The notes beneath the pieces are model-generated. The model did not search any database. It saw only the letters and a list, made by a program, of their open reading frames with translations, and had not been told where the DNA came from. Below are positions 1 to 10,692 of a stretch of 64,000 bases of DNA, one piece after another; position 1 is the first letter of the stretch, and each line of letters starts with the position of its first letter. The stretch comes from Bugula neritina (lineage: Eukaryota > Bryozoa > Gymnolaemata > Cheilostomatida > Bugulidae): contig OZ037772.1 in NCBI GenBank assembly GCA_964035545.1, forward strand, positions 5,667,733-5,731,732, given 5' to 3'. A program made the translations under genes and the position numbers.

Positions 1-764
1 ATCGGAATTGTTCTGAGATATAAGTGATCACATAACATCGCAGATTTGATCTACAAGCACGCAAAAATGTCCAACTCGGGAAATTTCTATTACTCATCTG
101 TAGCGCAGTTTCATTTTCGACTTTCGTGCAGCAGCTTGCAGAAACAGTTTTGAGTAAAACTAGGTCAATCATCTTCACTCGATTAGCACGATTAGACCCC
201 AAGTCACCCAGCAAACACTTTGTTGGTGAGAAAATTTTAATTTATCATATTCGACTTGAACCGATTAGGATTATGGTTATAACTGTAATCATCCATCACA
301 CTATGATTATGATTTATTGGTTAAATGATTGAATTTGATGATAGCCATTGTCATTGTGATTGGCAGATTGCGATGCTTGGTCTCAGTCTCACGTAACTAA
401 TACTAATACGAATGATAAAGTGATTGTCGTTGTAATTATTAATTAATGACTAACTTTAATAGGTTGACTGTCAATAACTCACTAACTTTAAGTTGGTTGA
501 CATCACAATCGAAATGACTACAGCCTCAAACACAAAGTTACTACCAAGTCCAGTGTCAGCCCTTGTTAGATGTAGATGTAAATAATTCAATATTATTATC
601 AGATAGTTGATGATGGAATTGTTTGCTGTTCTTGGAACTTGGGCAATGCCCAAATCTTTTTTTATTTCTCTTGTTATTCACTTGTATGGGTATTGGTAAC
701 TGATGTGAAATCATTGTGATCAATATGATTGCGTCATCCTAATATGATGTAATTGTAGAACAAA
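1..764. other. upstream flank of TRIM copy 1, no gene recognised
   Basis: No coding exon or RNA gene is recognisable here. From about 240 to 480 the sequence is cryptic simple DNA built from short ATT/ATG/GTT-like words, the same style as the far right end of the window. The last few bases before the copy 1 start codon (TTGTAGAACAAA) are shared with the other TRIM copies and look like a 3' splice site, so a 5' UTR exon may lie further upstream, but I cannot place it. Confidence 0.5.
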
Positions 765-2891
765 ATGTCATCTAAGCCACAACAAATGGTAAGATGTACT
801 ATTTGTTTATCTAAACTCAAGTTAGAGGAATGTAAGGCACTACCTTGTACTCATCCACACTGTGACAAGTGTTTGAATGAATTCTATGGAAGGCTAAACG
901 CTCTTAAATGTGGAATATGTCGGTAGGTTTATATCAAAGTATTTACTATGTGTTTTCGCTATGTACAGGATGTATTGCAGTTAAAATGATAATTTACCAG
1001 GTAGAATGGAGCACATTATGCTATGAACGTTGATTCATAAATCTTTTCTAACATGGATCTATCTATCATAAAGATATTTCTGTTACAGACAAGTGTTCGA
1101 TACAACACCTGATAAATTACCAACAGCAGACCAGATGAAACAGATAGATAAGTCTATACTCTGTGAAGTCTGTACAAAGTCAGGAGAGAATAATATACCT
1201 GCTCTGGTGTATTGTTTAGTTTGTTCCAAACTGTACTGTGCTAAACATATCATTGTAAGTTACCATTCTTTAGTTTCTTATCCGTGCGTGGATATTTATA
1301 GGTTGGATTGGACTGGTCACCAACTTTGGGCCAAAATTTTAGCAGATAGGTGAAGATCTGATTAGGTTAATCAAACAAATATATTCACTCATTTCTTCAC
1401 AAAAATTTGTTTTGTGCCTTTCGATCTTAACATGTATTGATCAGCCCACATCATGCTGTAGTTTATTATGTTATGGTCGAGGGGACATAACCCTCAAGAC
1501 TCACTTATTGCACTCATGTTTCTATTTTATTAGATTTTAAGATATAGCTTTATATTTTTAGAAGTAATCATGTACTATTGCATATATACATTAGGAGTTA
1601 TTTAAGATCATGACATTGAGGCCGTTATAATGCATACATGGGGTTTTATAAGTAATATTATCAGTAAATCACAAACTAATTTGTATTTATTTATATAGGA
1701 TCATGATATTGTGGCTGAAGAACATTCTAGAATTAGTATGACAGAGTATAAAGCTCGTGCTGCTAAGTTAGAGAAGAGAATGTGTGAGACACATGGAGAC
1801 GTAGAGTATACTTTGGGTTGTAAAGTCTGTCTGAAACTATTCTGTACTCAATGCGAATCTACATCTGGTGTATGTGATGATGGTAAGTGTTCGTTTGTCT
1901 TCATCACTCATTTCAAATATAATATATCTCAGAAACATCACAGAACACATTACTTAACATGTAGAATATATACATTACCTACCTCAGGTACATCACAGCA
2001 TACAATGCTTACATTGAGTGATTTGACAATGCAACTGGTAGAAGTTTCAAAGTTGAAGGCAAGGGAAGACAACTTATCTGATTATTGCAAGCAGATAGCT
2101 GCACGCATTGATGAGTTTAGAACTGAAACCAAGAATTTATTGGTGTTGCTATGGAAACAGCGTGATGATCAGGTGACTATTACATGGTTTTTAAATTTGA
2201 TAATTATAAAGATCATATAGAAATTGTGAGAGTTTGTTTATAGCTTTTTAATAATCATCTGAGATAAGCTACTTTTTTGGTAGATGCAAGATGGTTATAC
2301 ACTCAGACACTCTTCAAATCATTCTAGCTTGTCTAACATTTAATGTGACTGTATTTAGATAGCAGCTATTCAACAGAAGTATGACAAACTGGAGAAAGAA
2401 CTGGTGGATGAGAGAGAAAAGACTGAGAGTCAAGCAGTGAACTTTATGGTAGAGGAAGTGGGGGTTAGGTACTGTAAGCTTTATAATCACAGAACAGGGA
2501 TAGAGGCCAAGTTGAACCAAAGTCATGAGGTTAGTTGCAGAGCATAGATAATAGATGTTATGGTGTGTGTATCTGTAGCAGTTTGATGTTTCATATAACA
2601 TCTATGGATCATTTCGGCATAGAATAATATAGACATAATGTAATGAATTGCAAAAATGCCTTACCATACCCTACTACTATAACATGGCATACTGTATAAT
2701 ACATTAGGGTACTGTGTAATACCACAAAAGACTGTCTAAGAGCCCAAACTTTCTTTTTATAATGCTTTTTTGTAGTTGTATGTTGTTTGTGTTGGGAGCA
2801 AATTTACCTCACTCTTACAGATTTTCTTGTTTATCCACGAAACTTCTGTCTAATCAACAACTCCCAAACAGCTACTGCACAGTGTCACGAT

Positions 2892-3650
2892 CACCTGCTT
2901 TCCATGTACCGATCTCAGATCGATCTCAGCGAGATCGATCCATGGAAAGATGCCAAAGAATGATCTCCATCGATCTAAGCTGGTCGGTCTGTAGAGCTCG
3001 AACTCAGATCGATCTCATGTCAATAAGACCATGGAAAGACGCCATATCTATCGGAGAAGTAGAAAAAGACTGCGCGCTACAATGTTGTCTGCTAATAAAA
3101 ATGATAACTTATTGATAATTACTAAGCAAAGTAATAACTAATCATGATAACCACTTTTTCAGATGCCAAAACTTTGACTTTCAGTACAATTATATGCAGT
3201 AGAAGGTAAAAAAATGGGAAAATTTAAATTGAATTTAAATGACTATCAAAACTTAGTTTCATTAGCTATTTTTTTTGTAATTTTAAGCCTAACAATTCTG
3301 TAAGTTTATTAATAATCTGCAAGACAGCCATTAATGTTATATAAGCTGTCAAGCTAAAAAATTAAAATTAATTATTTTAAATTGGCCAAATTACCATACA
3401 CTGAAAGCTTTGCTGCGTATAGTTTATAGCTGGGATTAAATTTTAGACTAATACCATCTTGTTTTCAACAGTAGTAGCTTTAATCACTCAAATAGATGAA
3501 CAAATTATACTTTTAAAGTATCCTTCACTTAAGAGGAGGCAACTTCGCTAGATCGATCTGACACTCTCATGGAAAAACGATCGATCTGAGCCCATTTCTT
3601 AGATCGATCTCAGCGAGATCGATCTGAGATCGGTACATGGAAAGCCGGTG
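2892..3650. mobile_element. MITE-like element with about 45-bp terminal inverted repeats, in intron 5 of copy 1
   Basis: The left end (CACCTGCTTTCCATGTACCG, continuing through GATCGATC words to about 2940) is repeated in inverted orientation at about 3605-3650 with very few mismatches. The interior has further GATCGATCT motifs and no credible ORF. The equivalent position of intron 5 in copies 2 and 3 is uninterrupted (CACAGTGTC directly followed by the CTGTATAT side), so those copies are paralogous empty sites. Superfamily is not assigned; AT at both edges is a possible target duplication. Confidence 0.75.
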
Positions 3651-3654
3651 ATTA

Positions 3655-3763
<109 letters not shown>

Positions 3764-3911
3764 GTTAGGTTGACATCATCTAATCGTATCGTGATATGAA
3801 GGAGGAGATTGATAGACTGTTGACAGAAGAGATTCCTAAGTTGGTAGGGTTTGATCTTGCGACATCTGTGGAGGTCAAAGGTCAGTTCTCTATAATCTAA
3901 GGTCAACTATG

Positions 3912-3913
<2 letters not shown>

Positions 3914-4003
<90 letters not shown>
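3914..4003. repeat. (TA)n microsatellite just downstream of exon 6, copy 1
   Basis: About 45 TA units begin 33 bases after the exon 6 donor. Together with the array at 3659-3758 it brackets the 112-base exon 6. Confidence 0.95.
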
Positions 4004-4005
<2 letters not shown>

Positions 4006-4396
4006 GTATGCTGATTGTCAATCTAGTTGGAGTTCCAGCGAAGTAAAGTGCTCGATATCACGGGTGACAGAGCTAATATAATGTAGTGTGTTCAGATTGT
4101 TAATGATACATATATTATATTTTTTTATTTAAAAAATCTCACACGACTATATAGTTTCGTACAGTAAACTGCACTCGTCAGGTGTTAGACTAAAAATAAA
4201 TAAAATCTATGAAGCATACCGATTATTCAAATTTTTACATAAAGAAAACTATCATGCTAAACACAACGTAAAACGAAATGCAAACATAGTAGTGGATTTG
4301 GTGTTATCTATTAATTAATTAAATTGCTCTTTTTCTAAAGGATTAGACTATAAAAGCTAGATGTTTGATGGAAAGGGTAATTTATAATAGGTAGTA

Positions 4397-4738
4397 CTAT
4401 GGTTGAGAATTGTTAGTATTGTTATGTGATGTTGCCCAGGTAGTGCTTGTGCATGTGGATAGAATCTCATTTCTGTTATTAAGGGAAGATTTGCTGGGCT
4501 GGTATATTATAAAATATTTTTCCCATAGGCAGAGGTTGCACCTTTTAGTGACTTTGTTGTATGAGTTGGTCTTTTTCATAATTTTCCATGTTATGTCAAA
4601 ATGGGTGTTCTTGTCTTTTAGTTTCCAGATATATTTGCTCAATTCAGTATGGTTCTTTTTTGTTTTGTTGTTAAAAGTTGATTTGTGGTTATAGTTTCTA
4701 TAATTAAAAAATGAATCAAAAGAACTCAATATTTCGAA
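4397..4738 (-). mobile_element. Penelope-like element fragment, GIY-YIG endonuclease region
   Basis: On the minus strand this reads as the C-terminal endonuclease region typical of Penelope-like retroelements: a YNHKSTFNN stretch, then TELSKYIWKLKDKN, a CNLCLWEKY zinc-like motif and SLNNRNEILSTC. The YIG motif itself is lost on the 5' side and the 3' end runs out of similarity after STC. It is a degenerate fragment in intron 6 of TRIM copy 1, antisense to the gene. A second version of the same region lies next to it at 4898-5235. Confidence 0.75.
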
Positions 4739-4897
4739 AAATAGAGTATTTATATTTGGTACTGATACAATTTTGGATATAAAAATAAACTTATATATTC
4801 ATTTTATCAACTACAATATCATCAGGTCGTTGTGTGTACGGTTGAGTGATTTTGTTTTGAAATTAGCGTTGTTTGTGTATTGCTACGCTGGAATGTC

Positions 4898-5235
4898 TTA
4901 ACTAGCGTCTGTTAAATGCGCAAGTAAAAATCTACCCTTATGTCTGCACGTAGTGGAAAGCTCTTTTCGTTTGTTGAGGGAAGATAATTCCGGTTGTTTT
5001 AAAATTATATATTTCTCATAGCTGCATAAGTTACATCTGTTGGTTAGGTTTGAGTATGATTTGCATTTTTTAAAATGATCCATTTTAGGCTGAATTTTGT
5101 GTTGTTCTCTTTTAAATTTCAGATGTATCTGCTGAATTGTGTGCTGTTGGCTTTATTTGCATATAGGAAAGAGGCTTTATGGTTATTGAATCTGGTTTTG
5201 AAGGGAGTCGAACAGAGTCCTATGTATGAATGGCT
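4898..5235 (-). mobile_element. second Penelope-like GIY-YIG endonuclease fragment
   Basis: The minus strand translates to YIGLC, then FKTRFNNHKASF, RYI-stop-NLKENN, CNLCSYEKY and SLNKRKELSTTCRHKGRFLL. This is the same motif series as the neighbouring 4397-4738 fragment but clearly diverged from it. The stop falls where a tryptophan (WxLK motif) is usual. The two fragments lie head to tail on the same strand, so they are either separate truncated insertions or a tandem piece of one element. Confidence 0.75.
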
Positions 5236-5490
5236 GGAATTATTGTCATGTCTTGTCACAGTTGCTTGGTATATTATGTCTTTGTATAAGCATTTACACA
5301 GAGAGAAATATTAGTGTTAGAGTGAACATTAGCTGACAACTAAAACAGCTCGTTTTTTGGCTCCTAAATTGACCAGCAGTGAATAGAAATTAGTGTCAGG
5401 TACTGTTCACAGTGAGTAGTATGTTAGATCAATGTTGATATAAAGAGTTGTGAAGTTGATTCTTTGTATTTATCACAGTGAGCCAAGTTA

Positions 5491-5776
5491 TGTTCAATGG
5501 TGATCTTATATATGTTCAATGGTGATCTTATTTATGCTCAATAGTGATATTATATATGTTTAATAGTGATCTTATTTATGTTCAATAGTGATATTATATA
5601 TGTTCAATGGTGAGCTTATATATATTCAATGGTGATCTTATTTATGCTCAATAGTGATATTATATATGTTTAATGATGATCTTATTTCTGTTCAATGATG
5701 ATCTTAGATATGCTCAATGCTGAACTAAGTTATATTCAAAGCTGAACTTATAAATGTTCCATGCTGCTCTAATTTT
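5491..5776. repeat. 22-bp minisatellite, about 13 units
   Basis: The consensus unit is close to TGTTCAATGGTGATCTTATA plus two bases. Successive units tend to alternate TATA and TTTA endings, giving a 44-bp higher-order period. Units decay progressively toward the right end. The array lies in intron 6 of TRIM copy 1. Confidence 0.9.
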
Positions 5777-7471
5777 TGTTGAAAATAAGTTTCTGCAAAA
5801 ATTATTACTGATCACTCTGAACTAACTTGTCATAACTTTTAACCAGTATGAGAGTATAGTAATGTGGATTTTATTGTATATGATAGTTGAATATAAGAAA
5901 TGCAACAAAAAATAACTTCTAAAGATTAAAATAAGAAAAAAAACATGAAAATAAACATTTGCAGAATTTTTCTACGACTGTAAATTCAGTTAACTTTTCT
6001 CAATATTAGCAGAACCCGCTAAGACCATAGTGTGTGTCATTACATTCTTGCTCTGTAGTGTAGCGATAACCAAGTAGTTGTGGTGTGTAATGGTTAGCAC
6101 ACCTGTGTGCAAGTCCGAGGTCTGTGATAGTAACCCAAGTAGGGGAGGGGGGAGGGGAAGTTTTATAACTAATTCCAGCGGTTAGTAAAGTGTGGTAGAA
6201 CTCCGAGAGGAGTTGAGTGGTCAGGGAAACTTGAAGGAGTAGTATAAAAAAAGGCAGCTGAGTTCTTGAAAAGTGGGTAAGGTGTAGTGTCGAGAGCACC
6301 CAGTGACGCTTGTAATGTAATGGTGAGTGCGCCTGCTTGCAGGCTGAAGGTCTCAGCATGATTCAAAGTTTTGTAGCGGTCAAATTCTTTTTTGTGCTCC
6401 TATTCAGCATCTTTGAGTGCATGTTCTCAAAAAATGTTATGGGATCTACAACAAAAGATAAAATTTGGGTAATATTTAAACTGTATTAGTATGAACAGTA
6501 AACATTTGGTTAAGATATACAATCACAAGCAGCTTATAAATTAAGTTCAACTTTGAAGAAGCTGAAGTCTAAGGCCAAAACTAATAGTATCAATGATGTT
6601 AGCTATGAATCTTTCAGCATATTTTCAGCACCATCGTACCAATCGTTTGATTCTGAATAACCATACAGGCTTTGGCAAACTTATGATCATTATGTTGCGT
6701 AGGGTTTGGGTTAGTTTGAGCTTATCAAAATTTAGTAACAATTTTGGCCATCATTTTATTTTACTTCTTTCTTAATTACAAATGCAAAAGCTGTTGGGCA
6801 TAATTAGTTTAGTTAATAGAAGCTTCTCTGCATTAAAATTATCTCAAAATGTCTGTGAACCACAATTTAAGCTAGATTCAGCATTTTATATAGACCCCTC
6901 ATATCGAGATAACAGATATTGATAAGTTTCAGTATGTCTATAAATTGAAAAACAAATAAAGTCCTACCAAGAAAAATATTGCTACTTAAACATGTGTTTA
7001 TATTTAATTGTGCTGTGCAAAGACAAATAAAAGAATATACTAGTAGCACGGAAATTAATAAAAGATTTTGCCAACTTTGCCAACTCACCACTAATATTGG
7101 CATTTTGGTACTTAGCTATAAAACAAGAAGCTAGCTTGGCAGCTGCTTAAGGCTAATAACTACTTGTAGGCTGCTAAACTGCATTATTAACAATACTTCT
7201 ACAATGGGAGGGGGGAATTCAAATTAATGAATTTAGCACAAATTGCTAGAAGTTGAAGTGGAAATAAAACGCTAATTTTTTTGAAAATAGATTGTTACAG
7301 AAAAACTCGTATCAAATTGATATAGGAATAGAGTAGTTTGGGAAATATCAGTCAATGTGGTCTCTTAAAAGTTATAGTTGCACAAATTCAATTATCTGTC
7401 TACAGCAATAGTCATACTGATACTGTCATTGTGATATAAAATGACAACGTTAAGCAAATGATTGAGCTTAC
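5777..7471. other. intron 6 (copy 1) filler with two tRNA-like segments
   Basis: There is no coding exon I can support. Two segments near 6081-6135 and 6315-6370 resemble tRNA-derived SINE heads: both contain a TAATGGTKAG-type A-box, an anticodon-arm-like GCCTGCTTGCAGGC or similar, and a GGTCT.. B-box remnant. The rest is AT-rich and featureless to my reading. Confidence 0.35.
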
Positions 7472-7586
7472 CTTTTGCTGCAATGACAACTTCAGTTACT
7501 AACTCTGAAAGAAAGTGATCATCTTCTATCTCTGAGAGGTAGCTGCAATCTTTACCCATGTGATGAAATGATTCAACGTTTTCCAT
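7472..7586 (-). CDS. possible coding exon of unknown gene, antisense in intron 6 of copy 1
   Basis: The minus strand opens with ATG at 7586 and reads MENVESFHHMGKDCSYLSEI, followed by a further 18 acidic or hydrophobic residues. It ends at a good donor (GCAAAAG followed by GTAAGC) after one base of the next codon. The composition is more protein-like than nearby AT-rich chance frames. I do not recognise a family and found no convincing following exon down to about 7100, so this could be a chance ORF or a remnant exon carried by a mobile element. Confidence 0.25.
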
Positions 7587-9027
7587 GTTGTGGGGTTGTT
7601 TGGAAGCACAAATTCACTGAATCTCAAAGCACAACCTCTTAGTCTGAGCCTCTGGTGTTCACTATGCCCGCAGAATATTTCTTCTGTCAATAGCCGTGAA
7701 TGAAAACTATGTGCTGTTATGTAATAACATTTGTTTTGCTCTTTCGATGCTTGGTAAGCCAGTTTCTTGCCTTTGAATTACAATTTAAATATTTCCTCAC
7801 TATAGCTCTGTTATGCAACATCTTCTTTTGTTCCACCAGGTAGTTTACACAAGTTACTTAGGCTTTTGAAGTGGTTCACCTGATCCACTATTCAGTAGCT
7901 TGTTTCATTGTTAATTTTAAGCTTCTTGTTTGAAACGCATTTGCTGATAACTGAGTACATTGGAGTTTAATGGTGCATCTCCCTGATCTCTCTTTTACAC
8001 ACATTTTAAATTAGTTGGCTTTCCTTTCCATGGATGAAATTGACTAGTGAAGCTTAAACTACCCATGCAAGAGATATGTGCAGTTGAAGTTTTTTGTTGA
8101 TAAATTCAACTTAAGTCTTTGATAAACGGAGTGGGGCAATGTTTAGTAGTAGTCTGGTAACAAGCTATTTGAAAATGTCTTGGGTTCAAAAAAATTTCGA
8201 AATCATAAACAGCTAGTAGGTTGAAGGAGTTTCATTCCACTTATATGCTCCCCAGTTAGTTTGTAATTTTTGTTTTGGTACCAAGTATTGTATACCTATA
8301 TACCCTTATATAACTTTCATATTGATTGCTAAACATAAAATAACCATTAATATGATATATTTGCAATAATATTTAAATTTTCCCAAATTTGTGTTGAAAA
8401 AAAGCATTAAATGCATTAATAATAACATATTTTCAAAAAACAAAAAATATAGAAAATGCGAAATTAATAGGTTTATGCAGGGCAAAGAAATTTATTTGTG
8501 TGCCAATTATAAAAAGCAATTGACTCAAATTTATTTAAATACACATATATTTCAATAGTGTTCAAATAAATTGCACGTAAAATGTATAAATAGCATCTAA
8601 CTGGGAAGCACCAATTGAAATGACCCAAATGTAGGGTTCAACTTCATCCTAGCTTCCTATAAAGGTTTGTGATCATCATTAGGGCACATGTGAACGAATA
8701 ATGTTGTTAGGTGAACAACTGCCAATTGTTCCATAATTCTTATGTAAATAAAATTTTGCTTGAACATATGTAGTTGTAGCATTGATCTCACTTTCTGCTC
8801 CTATCAACTACTGTTTAGCTTCATTCAGACCTAGGGATGATGATTACGTAATACTTGTGAAAAGTAGTGTTGACTTAACAACTAAGTGGTTTCAGAGCTA
8901 CTACAAAATATTTTTCAGCTTACACTAATCGGATTAATTTTCAATTTCATCAAAATAAGTGCAGGTCTAACAACTATTAGAGGTGTGGTGCAGGCTATAC
9001 GGACAATAAAAGGCTCTTTGAACAACT
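7587..9027. other. intron 6 (copy 1) filler
   Basis: AT-rich sequence without a recognisable gene. It separates the two sets of Penelope-like fragments. It may be an insertion that split one element, but I see no clear terminal repeats to prove that. Confidence 0.4.
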
Positions 9028-9510
9028 TTAGTGCAAGCGCTGCACTAATATTTCTCTCTGTGTACCATTTAATGGACATTGGGAAGGTTGTTTGCAGTTA
9101 CATTGTGTGTCATTTAGTTTAGTAGCTGTAGTAGGGATGTGTGCGGTTTTAAGTTTGTGTTGGTTCGAGCCATCAATAATATTTTTCCTGTTGGGCATGC
9201 ATGAATAACTAATTTTTATAGTTTTCCTATTACAAATTTTACTTAGTTGGTTGGATGGTGGAAAGGATTTGTCAATGATTTGAAGAAATTTTTTCCCTAT
9301 TTTGGTTTTTACTGTTGAACTAAAAGGTGGGTTGTACCACAATATATTTCTATTTCTATTTTTATTATTGTTGTTGGATTTAGGTGTCGGGTTATATTTT
9401 AATTTATAGTCATATCCACTGTTTGATAGTGCTTCTTGGTATGGTTTTATGGTGCTGTTAAACTCCTCCTCATTGGAGGATAGTGAGCTAAGTCTTTTTT
9501 ATATTTTCTG
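9028..9510 (-). mobile_element. Penelope-like element fragment, region upstream of the endonuclease
   Basis: The minus strand reads RLSSLSSNEEEFN, then YQEALSNSGYDYKLKYNPTP, an Asn/Lys/Arg-rich linker, WYNPPFSSTVKTKIGKKFL, YSCMPN and a Cys-rich CNC..CPLNG segment. This is the conserved stretch that lies between the reverse transcriptase and the GIY-YIG domain in Penelope-like elements. The reverse transcriptase core is absent: the fragment stops about 100 bases before the exon 7 splice acceptor of TRIM copy 1. With the fragments at 4397-5235 it could be one interrupted 5'-truncated copy. Confidence 0.75.
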
Positions 9511-10692
9511 GTAGGTATATATATGTGTGTGTGTGTGTATATATGGTGTATCAGCTGTATTTATTTTACATTATGGCGTTATATATATACATGTTAATAT
9601 TTACATGACAGGAAAAAGAAGAGATATAGATATTGGACTGACCAATAAAAAAATAACTAGTGTAACTCCTGAACAAAGACTAGTTGTCTCACCCCCACCA
9701 CCCAAGTCTATAGAACTGATAAACTTTGTTGATGTTTCCTCAAATTGCCTTACTGTTCACACCTATAAAGGTGTCACATATGCTGGGTGTGATGGAGGTG
9801 TAGACAAGATAGATGAGAACAACAAAGTAACTAAATCATTTATCTCTATTAAGGGTGGTGATGTGATGAGTATCTCAGTACATAATGATATAATATGCAG
9901 TTTGTCTGCTGATTCAACTGTAAGAGCTCATGACCTAGAAGGAAGGTCTATCACCAGCTGGACTCATACAAAGTACTCCCAGAGCCAAAATCAGCTTGCC
10001 CTCATAAACAATCAGATAGCTATTTCTGACAGGTTGAATAGGACTCTAGTCATTTACTCTTTGAATGGGGAGGTAGTAAACACTCTAGCCTGTCCTTTGC
10101 TCACTGATACTCCTGTACATCTGTCTGCTGCAGATAACAACTCAGTTATTATATCTCAACCTAACTCATCTCTAGTATACAAAGTAGACATCTCATCAGG
10201 TGACATCATATGGCAGTGTAAGGATGTGGCTAAACCCCATGGAGTGACCTGCTATAGAGATGAGTTTGTACTTGTGGCTGATGATACTAAACCTACCACA
10301 CTCTGTGTGATATCATTACATACAGGTTAGTTACATGTGTAGATAACTTGTGTAATCTATATAAGCAATACAAGTCAATGCAGTGTTTTATTTGTATTTA
10401 TTTATATTTATTTCTATTGAATTACACCATTTATAATTAAAATGCATATATGATTTACACGAAATTCAATACAATCAGTTATACTGCATGCATTTACCTG
10501 AACTTATTAAACTACACAACTTATATAATTTATTTTGTTGATTTATACACTCAACGTGTCATACATACAGGGAGGTTACTAACCGGGATACCTATTCAGT
10601 ACAGTTCTGATATACACTTCACTGGCTCTCATCTAGTAATGTTAAGAAGAGGCTTCTTTTGGTCATGTGTTGATTTCTATCAGCTGGAATAG

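Noticed and set aside
2762-3115. 117-codon plus-strand frame
   Set aside because: Runs into the inverted-repeat element at 2892 and covers its GATCGATC words; no coding signal.
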